Positions 45,391-55,877 of a stretch of 64,000 nucleotides of DNA are shown one piece after another; within the stretch, counting starts at the first letter, position 1; each line of letters starts with the position of its first letter. The translations under genes and the position numbers were made by a program. This DNA is from Polynucleobacter sp. UB-Piko-W3 (GTDB lineage: Bacteria; Pseudomonadota; Gammaproteobacteria; Burkholderiales; Burkholderiaceae). The stretch is taken from the NCBI RefSeq assembly GCF_018881635.1, contig NZ_JACVPY010000004.1, positions 62,001 through 126,000 on the forward strand, in the 5' to 3' direction. The notes beneath the pieces are model-generated. The model was not told the origin of the DNA. It did no database searches and saw nothing but the letters and a program-made list of their open reading frames with translations.

Positions 45391-45393
45391 ATA

Positions 45394-45822
45394 GTGTTTC
45401 AAGGTGCGTCATCACTCAATTTGGATGCAAAAGGTCGAATGTCGGTTCCGGCCAAGCATCGTGACGCCTTGTTGGTTCAAGGCGATGGCCGCCTCACGCT
45501 CACAAAACATCCAGATGGCTGCCTTTTGCTATTTCCAAGACCCGAATGGGAAAGTTTTAGAGCAAGAGTCGCTCAACTACCAATGGATGCGCATTGGTGG
45601 CGCAGAATTTTTCTCGGTAATGCCTCAGAAATTGATTTAGATAATGCTGGCCGAATTTTGGTGAGCCCCGAATTACGTGCAGCAGCAGCAATCGAGAAAG
45701 AGGTGATCTTGCTTGGCATGGGCAGTCACTTGGAATTGTGGGATGCCGCAACATATGCTGCAAAAGAACAGGCTGCCATTTCACTAGGCATGCCTGAAGC
45801 ACTCAAGCAATTTAATTTTTGA
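45394..45822 (+). CDS. mraZ: Transcriptional regulator MraZ
   Basis: 142 aa protein with two AbrB-like (SpoVT) DNA-binding repeats. The first contains [20 protein letters not shown] and the second [20 protein letters not shown], each with the DxxGRxxxP/S hallmark. It represses the dcw cluster from tandem boxes next to its own gene. The start is a GTG at 45394, with the GTGGGG of the last box acting as SD. It is the first gene of the cluster. Confidence 0.95.
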   Translation: MFQGASSLNLDAKGRMSVPAKHRDALLVQGDGRLTLTKHPDGCLLLFPRPEWESFRARVAQLPMDAHWWRRIFLGNASEIDLDNAGRILVSPELRAAAAIEKEVILLGMGSHLELWDAATYAAKEQAAISLGMPEALKQFNF

Positions 45823-45834
45823 TGACAGGGTGCT

Positions 45835-46785
45835 ATGAACATAACTCATCGCCCAGTGTTACTGGCCGAGGCGGTGACGGCGCTAATCAGTGGTCCGCTC
45901 ATTCAAAAACAAAACGCAGCGAAAAATATTCTAGTCATCGATGGAACGTTTGGACGGGGTGGTCATACTCAGGCCTTGCTCAAAGAGCTTCCTTCATCTG
46001 CGCGCATGATTTCTTTCGACAAAGACCTGGATGCGATTGCGGTAGCACGGCAAATCAACAATCCACGTTTAACGATCGTGCACGACAGCTTTGCGCAGAT
46101 GGATCAATACGCGCAAGCAGAATCAGTCGATGGAATTTTGTTGGATTTAGGAATCAGTTCGCCACAGGTAGACCAAGCGCATCGGGGCTTTTCCTTTCGA
46201 CGCGAGGGCCCACTCGATATGCGGATGAATACAGAGCAGGGCTTAACAGCTGCAGAGTGGTTGGAGCAGGCGCCGCAGGAGGAGATCACGCACGTGATTA
46301 AGACTTACGGAGAAGAACGTTTTGCATTTCAGATCGCTAAAGCTATTGTGGCAAAGCGCGAAGAAGGTTTGTCTCCACAAACCACAACGCAACTAGCCAG
46401 CTTGGTTGCTAGCGTGGTACGAACACGTGAAGCTGGTCAAGATCCAGCTACCAGGACCTTCCAGGCACTCCGTATTTTGATTAATCGCGAGCTGGCAGAT
46501 TTGGAGCTAGGCCTAAAAGCTGCTATGAATTTATTAAAGCCAGGCGCAAGACTTGCAGTCATTAGTTTTCACTCGTTAGAAGATCGCATCGTGAAACAGT
46601 TTTTACAGGCGCACTCAAAGGTAGAGGTACCTCGTGGTTTACCTGTGCGCGAAAAGGACTTGCCACAAAGCGCTTTAGAAATCATTAGCCGCGTTAAGCC
46701 AAGTGATGCTGAGATTTCAGAAAATCCACGCGCTCGTTCAGCCATCATGCGTGTTGCCGAAAAGCGGATGGATGTATCTGCATGA
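45835..46785 (+). CDS. rsmH: 16S rRNA (cytosine1402-N4)-methyltransferase
   Basis: Methylates C1402 of 16S rRNA in the decoding centre. The 316 aa protein has [20 protein letters not shown], the SAM motif [40 protein letters not shown] with [12 protein letters not shown], and [20 protein letters not shown] with the catalytic region. It lies 12 bp after mraZ and overlaps ftsL by 4 bp (ATGA). Confidence 0.96.
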   Translation: MNITHRPVLLAEAVTALISGPLIQKQNAAKNILVIDGTFGRGGHTQALLKELPSSARMISFDKDLDAIAVARQINNPRLTIVHDSFAQMDQYAQAESVDGILLDLGISSPQVDQAHRGFSFRREGPLDMRMNTEQGLTAAEWLEQAPQEEITHVIKTYGEERFAFQIAKAIVAKREEGLSPQTTTQLASLVASVVRTREAGQDPATRTFQALRILINRELADLELGLKAAMNLLKPGARLAVISFHSLEDRIVKQFLQAHSKVEVPRGLPVREKDLPQSALEIISRVKPSDAEISENPRARSAIMRVAEKRMDVSA

Positions 46786-47048
46786 ATCGCGCTACCTTGA
46801 CTTTGCTCGCTTTATTGTTAATTTGCTCTTTATCCCTAGTAGCAGCTCAGCAACGTGCACGTAAATTATTTATTGCTCAAGAGCGTGCCCAAATTGAAGA
46901 GCGCAAGTTAAATCAAGATTTTCTGCGCCTGGAGTATGAGCAACGCAATCTTTCGAAGTCTGCGCGTATTCGTGATATCGCGCGCAATCAATTACGTATG
47001 TCCCCAATTTCCCCTGAACGTACTTTGTACTTGAAGGAGGCTAAATGA
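46782..47048 (+). CDS. ftsL: Cell division protein FtsL
   Basis: 88 aa bitopic membrane protein of the FtsQLB divisome complex. It has a short cytoplasmic start, one transmembrane helix ([17 protein letters not shown]) and a periplasmic coiled coil with [20 protein letters not shown] and a small C-terminal motif ([18 protein letters not shown]). The family diverges strongly, so the call rests on topology, length and position between rsmH and ftsI. It overlaps both neighbours by 4 bp. Confidence 0.9.
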   Translation: MNRATLTLLALLLICSLSLVAAQQRARKLFIAQERAQIEERKLNQDFLRLEYEQRNLSKSARIRDIARNQLRMSPISPERTLYLKEAK

Positions 47049-48817
47049 GGCCGGTTCGTTTTTCCACTACACCAAATTTAGTATTGCGTCTGCCAATGTG
47101 GCGGTCACGCTTAATGCTATTCCTGTTGTTTTTTGTGTTCATGTTGCTATTACTGCGCGCCTTCTGGATTCAAGGCCCTGGAAATGAATTTTATGAAGCT
47201 AAGGGAGTGCGAGGAACTCAGCGCGAGTTAGAGTTACCTGCAAGTCGTGGAAAAATTTTGGATCGTAATGGTCAGGTGATTGCTACAAGTTTAGAAGCAA
47301 AGTCTGTGATCGCCTACAACGACACAGTTCCAGATGACTTATCTGCTGAGAAAGTTAAAAAACTTGCCAGTCTGCTCAAAATGACTGAAGCAGAATTACG
47401 TAAGAAGTTAAAAGAAGAGCGCAAGCAGGTTTTCTTAAAACGTCAAGTTGAGCCAGCAATTGCACAACAAATTAAACAATTAGAAATTCCGGGCATTGGC
47501 TTGAATAACGAATATCGCCGTTTTTATCCAGAAGGCGAGGCCATGGCGCACGTCGTCGGATTCACTAACGTTGAGGATCGTGGCCAGGAGGGGATGGAGC
47601 TCTCTAGAGAGAAAGAGCTTGCTGGCCATCCAGGGCAAAGGCGTGTAGTAGTTGATCGCTTGGGTCGTGTTGTTGAGGAAATGGCGATCTTGCAGTTGCC
47701 ACAAAATGGCAAAGATTTAAATCTGTCTATTGATAGCAAAATTCAGTATCTCGCTTACAACGCTGTGAAGGATGCAGTTGAGAAGCACCATGCAAAAGCT
47801 GGCGGCGCTGTAGTTTTAGATACGCAGACGGGTGAAATTTTAGCTTTAGCTAATTACCCAAGTTACAACCCAAATGATCGTAAAAATCTCACGGGTGAGC
47901 AGCTACGTAATCGTGTTTTGACAGATACATTTGAGCCTGGCTCAACAATGAAGCCATTAACAGTTGCGATTGCTTTGGAAAAAGGCTCGGTAAAGCCCGA
48001 GACCAATATGGTGATTGGCGCTAAGTATCTTGTTGGTCCAAAACCTATCACCGACACTCATCCTTATGGAAATCTGACAGTTTCAGAGATCATTCAGAAA
48101 TCTAGCAATATCGGTACTGCAAAAATTGCAATGAACAGCCTGTCATCAGAAGAGATGTGGGATTTTTATACTGCAGTTGGTTTAGGTCAGACACCAAAAA
48201 TTGGCTTCCCCGGTGCCGTTGGGGGGACAGTGCACCCCTTTAAAAAGTGGATGCCAACCGATCAAGCGCGTATTGCGTTTGGCTATGGAATTTCTGCATC
48301 TCTCTTTCAGGTAGCCCGTGCTTACACAGTATTTGCGCGTGATGGTGAGTTAGTGCCACTCACCATAGAGCGTAGTCCTAATTTCAAGCCGGGCACTAGA
48401 GTTCTTTCTGCTAAGACTGCAATTGAAATGCGCACCATGCTTGAAACAGTTACTGAGCCCGGTGGCACTGCAATCAAAGCGCAGGCTGAAGGCTTTAGAG
48501 TTGGTGGTAAGACAGGTACAGCTCATAAATTAGTTGGTAAGGGGTATGGCAATAAGTACCGCGCTTACTTTGCAGGCTTAGCACCAATTAGTGCTCCGCG
48601 AATTGTGGTAGCAGTGATGATTGATGAACCAACTAACGGTAGTCACTACGGTGGCGATGTTGCTGCCCCAGTGTTCTCAACTATTGTGAGTGAAACACTC
48701 AATACTCTCAATGTATTACCTGATAACAAAGTGAAACAAATGGTTTTGCAAGATAAGAGTCCTGAAGAGATTCGTACTGCAAATTTACAGACGCAGCAGG
48801 TGATTCTGAAAAGATGA
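47045..48817 (+). CDS. ftsI: Division-specific transpeptidase FtsI (PBP3)
   Basis: Class B penicillin-binding protein that cross-links septal peptidoglycan. The 590 aa protein has a membrane anchor (about residues 22-41) and a non-catalytic domain beginning ELELPASRGKILDRNGQVIA. The transpeptidase domain has the active-site Ser300 (STMK), SSN at 353-355 and KTGT at 489-492. The length is normal. It overlaps ftsL and murE by 4 bp each. Confidence 0.97.
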   Translation: MRPVRFSTTPNLVLRLPMWRSRLMLFLLFFVFMLLLLRAFWIQGPGNEFYEAKGVRGTQRELELPASRGKILDRNGQVIATSLEAKSVIAYNDTVPDDLSAEKVKKLASLLKMTEAELRKKLKEERKQVFLKRQVEPAIAQQIKQLEIPGIGLNNEYRRFYPEGEAMAHVVGFTNVEDRGQEGMELSREKELAGHPGQRRVVVDRLGRVVEEMAILQLPQNGKDLNLSIDSKIQYLAYNAVKDAVEKHHAKAGGAVVLDTQTGEILALANYPSYNPNDRKNLTGEQLRNRVLTDTFEPGSTMKPLTVAIALEKGSVKPETNMVIGAKYLVGPKPITDTHPYGNLTVSEIIQKSSNIGTAKIAMNSLSSEEMWDFYTAVGLGQTPKIGFPGAVGGTVHPFKKWMPTDQARIAFGYGISASLFQVARAYTVFARDGELVPLTIERSPNFKPGTRVLSAKTAIEMRTMLETVTEPGGTAIKAQAEGFRVGGKTGTAHKLVGKGYGNKYRAYFAGLAPISAPRIVVAVMIDEPTNGSHYGGDVAAPVFSTIVSETLNTLNVLPDNKVKQMVLQDKSPEEIRTANLQTQQVILKR

Positions 48818-50364
48818 GGGTAGCATTGAATATAGAACCCAATCACCTGATTGAGCACTTGCATAGCCTAGTAAATAGTACTGCTAAGGTCACTGCAGAT
48901 AGTCGCCAGATCCACTCTGGCGATATCTTTTTTGCCTATCCAGTTGGTCATGGCAATGCATTACGTGATAGCCGTCAATTTATTGATGCTGCATTAGGGA
49001 ATGGTGCAGCTGCAGTCGTATTTGATCCTGCAGGCCCTGGCGCTCAATATGTAGATCACCCACAATGTATTGCAGTTGAAAACCTGGCAGAAAAAGTTGG
49101 TGAATTATCTGCAGAATGGTATGACCATCCAAGCAAACAATTAAAGGTAATTGGAGTAACGGGCACAAACGGTAAAACGAGTATTTCACAATGGTTAGCT
49201 CAGGCCTTGGATGGGCCCAATCACCGCACAGTAGTGTTAGGTACCTTAGGCGCTGGCTTCCTAGATTCTTTAGTACAAACTGGCTATACAACTCCAGATG
49301 CACCCAAGCTACAAACTCAACTTAAAGAGTTGCTCAATGCGGGTGCTAAGCAAGCGGTAATGGAGGTGTCATCTCATGCCTTAGATCAGCATCGAGTAGC
49401 TGGTACCCAGCTAAATTGCGCGGTATTTACAAATCTGACACAAGATCATTTGGACTATCACGGTAGTATGGCTAACTACGGCGAGGCAAAAGTAAAACTA
49501 TTTGCACTGGCAGGGCTAGAGCATGCCATCATTAATTTAGATGATACATTTGGCCGTGAGATTGCCATAAAGCTTTTAGCTAAGGGCGGCATTCAGGTTT
49601 GGGGATACACAATTGCCCAAAGCGCTCTTCAGGGATTTGAAAAATTTGGCGATCGTCTAAAGCGTATTTACGCAAAAGATAGCATCTTTAATAGTGCTGG
49701 ATATGACTCCCTCTTTAGCTATGAGGGAGTCGGAAGTAATAGCTTGCATATTCCTGTATTGGGCGAGTTCAATTTAAGTAATGCACTTGCAGTTTGGACG
49801 GCATTACTCAGTCAAGGTTTCAGTTGTGATGAGGCAAGTAAGCGAGTAAGTCAATTGCGACCTGTTCTTGGGCGTATGGAATTAATTCAAATAGGTAAGC
49901 AGCAAAAATCAGCGAGTTTATTAGTGGTAGTTGATTACGCACATACCCCCGACGCCCTCCAAAAAACCCTACAAACCTTGGCACCCATAGCAAAGCAGCG
50001 TGACGGAAAAATTTGGTGTGTATTTGGTTGTGGTGGTGATCGTGATGCTGGCAAGCGATCTGAAATGGGTACAGTGGCTCAGCAATACGCTGATCACATC
50101 ATTATTACTAGTGATAATCCAAGGTCTGAAGAGCCGCAGGCAATCATCGAAATGATTCGTAGCGGTATCAGTCAGGAGTATTCAAATATTCAAGTCATTA
50201 CTGATCGCTCTGCAGCGATTATGGCTGCTGTACGTCATGCTGCTTCTCAAGATATTGTTTTGGTTGCTGGCAAAGGTCACGAAACGACCCAAGAAATCAA
50301 TGGTAAGAAATTTGATTTCTCTGACCAAGAGCATGTTCGCTTGGCTGCTGGAGGTATCGCTTGA
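48814..50364 (+). CDS. murE: UDP-MurNAc-L-Ala-D-Glu:meso-diaminopimelate ligase
   Basis: Adds meso-DAP to the peptidoglycan stem peptide. The 516 aa Mur ligase has an N-terminal UDP-binding domain with VTADSRQIHSGDIFFAYPVG, the P-loop IGVTGTNGKTSISQWLAQAL, and the carbamylated-Lys region YGEAKVKLFAL. The DAP-selective motif DNPR lies in ITSDNPRSEEPQAII. It overlaps ftsI by 4 bp, and murF starts at its stop codon. Confidence 0.97.
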   Translation: MRVALNIEPNHLIEHLHSLVNSTAKVTADSRQIHSGDIFFAYPVGHGNALRDSRQFIDAALGNGAAAVVFDPAGPGAQYVDHPQCIAVENLAEKVGELSAEWYDHPSKQLKVIGVTGTNGKTSISQWLAQALDGPNHRTVVLGTLGAGFLDSLVQTGYTTPDAPKLQTQLKELLNAGAKQAVMEVSSHALDQHRVAGTQLNCAVFTNLTQDHLDYHGSMANYGEAKVKLFALAGLEHAIINLDDTFGREIAIKLLAKGGIQVWGYTIAQSALQGFEKFGDRLKRIYAKDSIFNSAGYDSLFSYEGVGSNSLHIPVLGEFNLSNALAVWTALLSQGFSCDEASKRVSQLRPVLGRMELIQIGKQQKSASLLVVVDYAHTPDALQKTLQTLAPIAKQRDGKIWCVFGCGGDRDAGKRSEMGTVAQQYADHIIITSDNPRSEEPQAIIEMIRSGISQEYSNIQVITDRSAAIMAAVRHAASQDIVLVAGKGHETTQEINGKKFDFSDQEHVRLAAGGIA

Positions 50365-51812
50365 TGTCTGCCATGACAACACTTGCTCAAGTGCATGCCA
50401 TGTTACCTGGTAGCTTACTGCTAAATATTTCTGCACAAGATGCCCAGTCAGTCAACATTTCAAGGATTGGAACGGATAGTCGTCAGATTGACGCTAAAGA
50501 GTTATTTATAGCTTTATCTGGCGAGCGCTTCGATGCGCATGATTTTTTATCGGATGTTGCTAAGGCAGGAGCAGTGGGAGCACTCGTTAGTAATAAGGAT
50601 AGGTGCCCTACAAATCTACCTGCTATTTTAGTTAACGATACTCGTATAGGTCTAGGAGCATTAGCAAAAGCTTGGCGCGCCAATCATCCTATTCCATTGG
50701 CTTTAGTGACTGGTAGCAATGGTAAGACGACCGTTAAAGAAATGATTGCCTCTATTTTTAGAGCGACAGTTGGGGAAGCGCATACCTTGGTTACTAAAGG
50801 TAATCTGAATAATGATATTGGCTTACCGCTAACCTTGTTAAGGCTGCGTTCGACAGATCAGCTTGCCGTAGTTGAGTTGGGCATGAATCATCCAGGTGAA
50901 ACTACGCAGCTAGCCAATATTGCGCAGTCCAGTATTGCCTTGATTAATAATGCACAGCGTGAGCATCAAGAGTTTATGACTACTGTAGCTGCGGTAGCGC
51001 AAGAGCATTCCGATGCGATTCGTGCTTTAACAAAAGATGGCATTGCAATCTTCCCCGCAGACTCTGAATTTGCAGATGTTTGGCGTGAAGCTGCTGCAGC
51101 ACGAAAGATCATCGACTTTATTCTGCTGTCCGGTCAGTCCACATTAAGGGCTGCAGTGATGGGACGACTGTTAAGTAACGGCCACCTCCAAGTGCAAACA
51201 GATTCAAGCTCTATAGAAGTTCAACTGAATACCTTGGGTAGTCACAATGCACGTAATGCATTGGCAGCCAGCGCTGTTGCTATAGCTGCCGGAATCAGTC
51301 TTGAGAAAATTAAGGAAGGTCTTGAAGCATTCTCGCCGGTAATTGGGCGCATGCAAGCGAAGAAGATCAATCTCAATCACACCTTAATTGATGACAGCTA
51401 TAACGCTAATCCCGATTCAGTGAGAGCTGCAATTGACGCACTAAAGCAGTCAGGTAATAAATCTTGGTTGGTTTTAGGTGACATGGGTGAAGTTGGTAAT
51501 CAAGGGCCTGAGTTTCATCGCGAGGTTGGCGCCTACGCTGCCGAGCAGGGGGTTGCCAAATTATTTGCTTTGGGTGAGCAGTGCCGATTTGCTATTAAAG
51601 GCTTTGAAGACATTCAGAAAAATAAAACCCCAATTGCTAGTGCAAAACATTTTTCTGAAATGGATGGTCTGATTGTGCAGTTGAGAGATGCATTACATGC
51701 CCAATCAACTGGTAGTAATGAGCATTTAAACATTTTGGTCAAAGGTTCACGTTTTATGCGCATGGAGCGTGTAGTACAAGCCTTGTTAGAGGAGGCTAAA
51801 ACATGCTCTTAA
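50364..51812 (+). CDS. murF: UDP-MurNAc-tripeptide D-Ala-D-Ala ligase
   Basis: Adds D-Ala-D-Ala to complete the pentapeptide precursor. The 482 aa protein has [20 protein letters not shown], the P-loop [40 protein letters not shown] (the MurF-type NxNN loop) and [20 protein letters not shown]. The ATG at 50364 overlaps the murE stop (TGATG). The preceding TTG is rejected. The end overlaps mraY by 10 bp. Confidence 0.96.
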   Translation: MSAMTTLAQVHAMLPGSLLLNISAQDAQSVNISRIGTDSRQIDAKELFIALSGERFDAHDFLSDVAKAGAVGALVSNKDRCPTNLPAILVNDTRIGLGALAKAWRANHPIPLALVTGSNGKTTVKEMIASIFRATVGEAHTLVTKGNLNNDIGLPLTLLRLRSTDQLAVVELGMNHPGETTQLANIAQSSIALINNAQREHQEFMTTVAAVAQEHSDAIRALTKDGIAIFPADSEFADVWREAAAARKIIDFILLSGQSTLRAAVMGRLLSNGHLQVQTDSSSIEVQLNTLGSHNARNALAASAVAIAAGISLEKIKEGLEAFSPVIGRMQAKKINLNHTLIDDSYNANPDSVRAAIDALKQSGNKSWLVLGDMGEVGNQGPEFHREVGAYAAEQGVAKLFALGEQCRFAIKGFEDIQKNKTPIASAKHFSEMDGLIVQLRDALHAQSTGSNEHLNILVKGSRFMRMERVVQALLEEAKTCS

Positions 51813-52972
51813 TCTTAGCGCAATGGCTGCAGGATGATTTTGGATTCTTCCGAGTCTTTAACTACATCACTTTTCGCGCAGTAATGGCGACAGTGACTGC
51901 CTTGTTAATTGGCTTAGCTGCTGGCCCATGGGTCATTCGTAAATTGACCGCCTTGAAAATGGGTCAAGCTGTACGCACTGATGGACCACAAACCCATTTA
52001 GTCAAATCAGGCACTCCAACAATGGGTGGAGTTTTGATCTTGATTGGTATTTTTGTTTCTTGCATGTTGTGGGCAGATTTAAGTAATCGTTTTATTTGGA
52101 TTGTGATGATTGTCACTTTCGGATTTGGTGCAATTGGCTGGGTAGATGACTATCGTAAGGTTGCCCATAAGGACCCTAAGGGCATGGCTTCTAAGGAAAA
52201 ATTCCTTTGGCAAACTTTGATTGGTTTATTTGCAGCGATTTACTTGGCATTCTCAGTATCGGAAGTAAACAACCTTAAAGTACTCCAACTTTTCTACGAA
52301 TGGCTGAGGAGTGGTTTTGCTTTGGATCTTCCAGCAAAAACGAACTTGCTATTGCCATTTATTAAAGAGGTTAGTTATCCACTTGGGATGATGGGCTTCA
52401 TCATCTTAAGTTACTTGGTGATTGTTGGTAGTAGTAATGCGGTAAATCTAACTGATGGCCTCGATGGTTTAGTGATCATGCCTGTCATATTGGTAGGCGC
52501 TGCATTGGGTGCATTTGCTTATGTGATGGGTAATGCCATCTATGCCAAATATTTATTGTTCCCCTATATCCCGGGTGCTGGTGAGTTACTGATCTTTTGT
52601 GGCGCGATGGGTGGAGCGGGCTTAGCTTTCCTTTGGTTCAACGCCCATCCAGCACAAGTCTTTATGGGTGACGTTGGAGCACTTGCTTTGGGCGGAGCAC
52701 TTGGAACTATTGCAGTAATTGTGCGCCAAGAGATTGTGCTCTTTGTCATGGGCGGAATATTTGTTGCAGAAACAGTTTCGGTAATGCTGCAAGTATTTTG
52801 GTTCAAATTAACCAAAAAATATTCGGGTGAAGGTCGCCGTATTTTCCGTATGGCTCCACTTCATCATCATTTTGAGTTGGGTGGCTGGAAAGAGACGCAA
52901 GTGGTTATTCGTTTCTGGATTATCACCATTTTGTTGGTATTAATTGGCTTATCTAGCCTGAAATTACGGTGA
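51803..52972 (+). CDS. mraY: Phospho-MurNAc-pentapeptide transferase MraY
   Basis: Integral membrane enzyme that makes lipid I from UDP-MurNAc-pentapeptide and undecaprenyl phosphate. The 389 aa protein has about ten transmembrane helices, [20 protein letters not shown], the catalytic Asp motif [37 protein letters not shown] and the HHH motif in [20 protein letters not shown]. It overlaps murF by 10 bp and ends in a GTGA overlap with murD. Confidence 0.97.
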   Translation: MLLILAQWLQDDFGFFRVFNYITFRAVMATVTALLIGLAAGPWVIRKLTALKMGQAVRTDGPQTHLVKSGTPTMGGVLILIGIFVSCMLWADLSNRFIWIVMIVTFGFGAIGWVDDYRKVAHKDPKGMASKEKFLWQTLIGLFAAIYLAFSVSEVNNLKVLQLFYEWLRSGFALDLPAKTNLLLPFIKEVSYPLGMMGFIILSYLVIVGSSNAVNLTDGLDGLVIMPVILVGAALGAFAYVMGNAIYAKYLLFPYIPGAGELLIFCGAMGGAGLAFLWFNAHPAQVFMGDVGALALGGALGTIAVIVRQEIVLFVMGGIFVAETVSVMLQVFWFKLTKKYSGEGRRIFRMAPLHHHFELGGWKETQVVIRFWIITILLVLIGLSSLKLR

Positions 52973-54609
52973 GCCTAAAAGTAAATATGCTGAACTTACA
53001 AAATACTTTTGCTAATCCTACTTTGGTAGATGATGCAGGCTATCAAGCCCCTCACCGATTTTTGATTATGGGGCTGGGTGAGTCCGGTGTTGCTATGGCT
53101 AAGTGGTGCCTGCTTAATGGAGTCACCGTTCGCTTCATAGATACGCGTGATCCATCTCAGTTTTCTGAGCGCCAGAATGCTTGGCTTGATGAATTAAAAA
53201 TAGCTGGATTGAAAGATATTCAGTTTGGACCATTTAGCGATGAGCTATTGGATGATATTGATGTTATTGGTATTAGTCCTGGCTTATCCCCACTTCAAGA
53301 GCCAACTAAATCATTCTTGGAGAAGGCTAGAAAAGCCAGAATTGATGTTTGGAGTGAGATCGAATTTTTTGCGCGTGCAATTGCCAGTTTGGATCGTATG
53401 GCACAAGTAAATCATTCTCCTTATTCATCAGCAGTGTTGGCTATTACTGGTACGAATGGAAAAACAACTACTACTGCGTTAACAGGACAACTCTGCGAGC
53501 GAGCTGGCAAGAAGGTTGCAGTCGCCGGAAATATTAGCCCTGCAGCATTAGACAAGCTGATGGTCTGCCTAAATGACTCTGACCAAATTGAAGACATGCC
53601 CGATATCTGGGTACTTGAATTATCTAGTTTTCAATTGGTTTACACAAATAGTCTCAATGCAACTGCAGCTACTGTTCTCAATATCACACAAGATCATTTA
53701 GATTGGCATGGTGATATGCATGCGTACGCAGATGCAAAAGGAAAAATATTTGGTGTGGACACGATTTGCGTCTTAAATCGCGATGACTCTGTAGTGATGA
53801 ATTTGCTTTCTGATGATCAAAAAGCAGAAAAGTCGATTGTGACTTTTGGTTCTAATAGCCCCGATGAACAGGGCGCTTTTGGCATCGAGCATGACTTACG
53901 AGCTGGCGGAATTGACTGGCTGGTATGGGCGGAGATAGATGAAGATGTTGAGCCAAAGCCTAAACGTCGTCGTAAATCAACTGCCATTGAAGAAGATGAA
54001 CCGTTACGCTTGAGGCGTTTAATTCCGGCTGATGCACTCAGAATTCGTGGTCGTCATAATGCATTGAATGCACTGGCTGCACTAGCATTGGCGAGATCTG
54101 CCAACTTGCCTATGAATGTTCTCCTGCATGGTTTGCGCGATTATCACGGTGAGCCACATCGTGTTCAGAGCGTTGCGATTGTGAATGATGTGGAGTATAT
54201 CGATGACAGCAAGGGTACCAATGTTGGTGCGACTGTAGCTGCGCTGAATGGATTGGGTAGTAATGAGTCTGCTAAGAGGATTTGGTTAATTGCAGGTGGT
54301 GACGGCAAAGGACAAGACTTTAGCCCATTACGCGAACCTGCCCTACGTTTTGTTAAGGGTGTTTTCTTGATTGGCAAAGATGGCGCTGCAATTGGCGAGG
54401 CCATTGGCCAGGAAGTTCCTTGCTCAATAAGTGGCAGCTTAGAGGTTGCCGTCAGGACAGCTGCAGAACAAGCGCAGTCTGGTGATTTGGTCTTACTTTC
54501 TCCAGCATGTGCGAGTTTTGACCAATTCAAAGATTATGTTGCCCGTGCTCAGGCATTTGTTGGTGAGGTTGAAGAATTAGGAATGCGTTTTGAGGGAGTG
54601 CAAGCGTGA
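52969..54609 (+). CDS. murD: UDP-MurNAc-L-Ala:D-glutamate ligase (with insertion)
   Basis: Adds D-Glu to UDP-MurNAc-L-Ala. Motifs are [20 protein letters not shown], the P-loop [40 protein letters not shown], and [20 protein letters not shown]. At 546 aa it is longer than the usual 440-500 residues. Part of this is a charged insertion at about residues 322-345 ([20 protein letters not shown] and following), between central-domain segments. The start is GTG at 52969, overlapping the mraY stop by 4 bp (GTGA). Confidence 0.95.
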   Translation: MSLKVNMLNLQNTFANPTLVDDAGYQAPHRFLIMGLGESGVAMAKWCLLNGVTVRFIDTRDPSQFSERQNAWLDELKIAGLKDIQFGPFSDELLDDIDVIGISPGLSPLQEPTKSFLEKARKARIDVWSEIEFFARAIASLDRMAQVNHSPYSSAVLAITGTNGKTTTTALTGQLCERAGKKVAVAGNISPAALDKLMVCLNDSDQIEDMPDIWVLELSSFQLVYTNSLNATAATVLNITQDHLDWHGDMHAYADAKGKIFGVDTICVLNRDDSVVMNLLSDDQKAEKSIVTFGSNSPDEQGAFGIEHDLRAGGIDWLVWAEIDEDVEPKPKRRRKSTAIEEDEPLRLRRLIPADALRIRGRHNALNALAALALARSANLPMNVLLHGLRDYHGEPHRVQSVAIVNDVEYIDDSKGTNVGATVAALNGLGSNESAKRIWLIAGGDGKGQDFSPLREPALRFVKGVFLIGKDGAAIGEAIGQEVPCSISGSLEVAVRTAAEQAQSGDLVLLSPACASFDQFKDYVARAQAFVGEVEELGMRFEGVQA

Positions 54610-55877
54610 ACCTAAAAGACAAGTTTTTTCCTGATAACCGCTTGGGCTTAGATCGGTTCTGGAATTTTTCTCGAGGTGGTATTGATAACTTCCGTACTGG
54701 ATTGAGAGATGCGGTATCCGGTGTTGAGCAAACTCGCTCACGCATGATGGAATACGATCAATTGCTTGTATGGGCAGCTCTCTCCCTTATGTTGATTGGT
54801 TTGGTAATGGTGTACTCAGCATCTATTACTTTGGCTGATGGTCCTAAATATGCCAACTACAGTAGTAACTACTTTTTGATTCGCCATTTAATCTCATTAG
54901 CTATTGCTGTTGTTGTAGGTATTTCAGTGTTTAATATTCCAACCAAGATGTGGGATCGTTATTCCCCTCTGATTTTTGGTTTTACTGTACTGCTATTAAT
55001 TGCAGTTTTAATCCCAGGTGTTGGCAAAGGCGTCAACGGGGCTAAGCGCTGGATTCCGCTGGGCTTAATGAACTTCCAACCATCTGAGTTAATGAAATTT
55101 GCAGCGATTATTTTTGCAGCAAGCTACACAGTTCAACGTCAAGAATATTTACACTCTTTTGTTAAGGGCATGCTGCCAATGGGTATTGCGGTTGCCTTAG
55201 TTGGTGGCCTCCTGATGGCTGAGCCTGATATGGGCGCATTCATAGTAGTCGCTTTAATTGCATTTGGCATTCTGTTCTTGGGCGGCATTAATGCCAAGCT
55301 ATTTGGTGGCTTGATTGCTGTTGGAGTTGCCAGTGCAGTCACGATTATTGCACTCTCTCCTTTTAGACAAAAACGAATTATGGCTTTTGTTGACCCATGG
55401 CAGGCAGATAACGCAGCTAATAAAGCTTATCAGTTAACCCATTCCTTGATGGCCTTTGGCCGCGGTGAGTGGTTTGGCACTGGTCTTGGTGGCAGCGTAG
55501 AAAAATTACATTATTTACCTGAAGCACATACCGATTTCATCATGGCGGTGATTGGGGAAGAGCTAGGCTTTGTTGGTGTAGTTGTCATGATTTTCTTGTT
55601 TTACTGGATCGTACGACGTGCCTTCTTAATTGGGCGTACCGCTTTGCAATTAGATCGGAGTTTTGCTGGTCTTGCAGCTAAGGGTGTGGCTATCTGGATT
55701 GGTTGGCAAGCCTTTATCAATATGGGCGTGAACTTAGGCCTGTTGCCAACTAAAGGTTTGACATTGCCATTAGTGAGTTACGGTGGATCCGCAATTTTGA
55801 TGAATACCATTGCGGTTGCAATGCTGCTGCGGATTGATTATGAGAATCGTATTTTGATGCGCGGAGGGAAGCTGTGA
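54606..55877 (+). CDS. ftsW: Septal peptidoglycan polymerase FtsW
   Basis: SEDS-family polymerase that works with FtsI. The 423 aa protein has an N-terminal cytoplasmic stretch of about 50 residues and ten transmembrane helices, with the family sequence GAKRWIPLGLMNFQPSELMK, ALVGGLLMAEPDMGAFIVVA (catalytic Asp region), LPEAHTDFIMAVIGEELGFV and LPTKGLTLPLVSYGGSAILM. It overlaps murD and murG by 4 bp each. Confidence 0.96.
   Translation: MNLKDKFFPDNRLGLDRFWNFSRGGIDNFRTGLRDAVSGVEQTRSRMMEYDQLLVWAALSLMLIGLVMVYSASITLADGPKYANYSSNYFLIRHLISLAIAVVVGISVFNIPTKMWDRYSPLIFGFTVLLLIAVLIPGVGKGVNGAKRWIPLGLMNFQPSELMKFAAIIFAASYTVQRQEYLHSFVKGMLPMGIAVALVGGLLMAEPDMGAFIVVALIAFGILFLGGINAKLFGGLIAVGVASAVTIIALSPFRQKRIMAFVDPWQADNAANKAYQLTHSLMAFGRGEWFGTGLGGSVEKLHYLPEAHTDFIMAVIGEELGFVGVVVMIFLFYWIVRRAFLIGRTALQLDRSFAGLAAKGVAIWIGWQAFINMGVNLGLLPTKGLTLPLVSYGGSAILMNTIAVAMLLRIDYENRILMRGGKL

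Larger units (their letters stand above)
45079..45393. other. Intergenic control region between coq7 and mraZ
   Basis: 315 bp without a gene. Reading left to right it holds a hairpin (45095-45132), a perfect palindrome (45156-45175), a second inverted repeat AGTGTTT-GT-AAACACT (45287-45302), a sigma-70 type promoter (45335-45363), and a 10-bp-period repeat (45361-45390) just before mraZ. It is the only long control region of the division cluster. Confidence 0.75.

Noticed and set aside
45819..46301. Open frame of about 160 codons overlapping rsmH
   Set aside because: It runs in another frame of a clear rsmH gene, with low-complexity composition and no motif.
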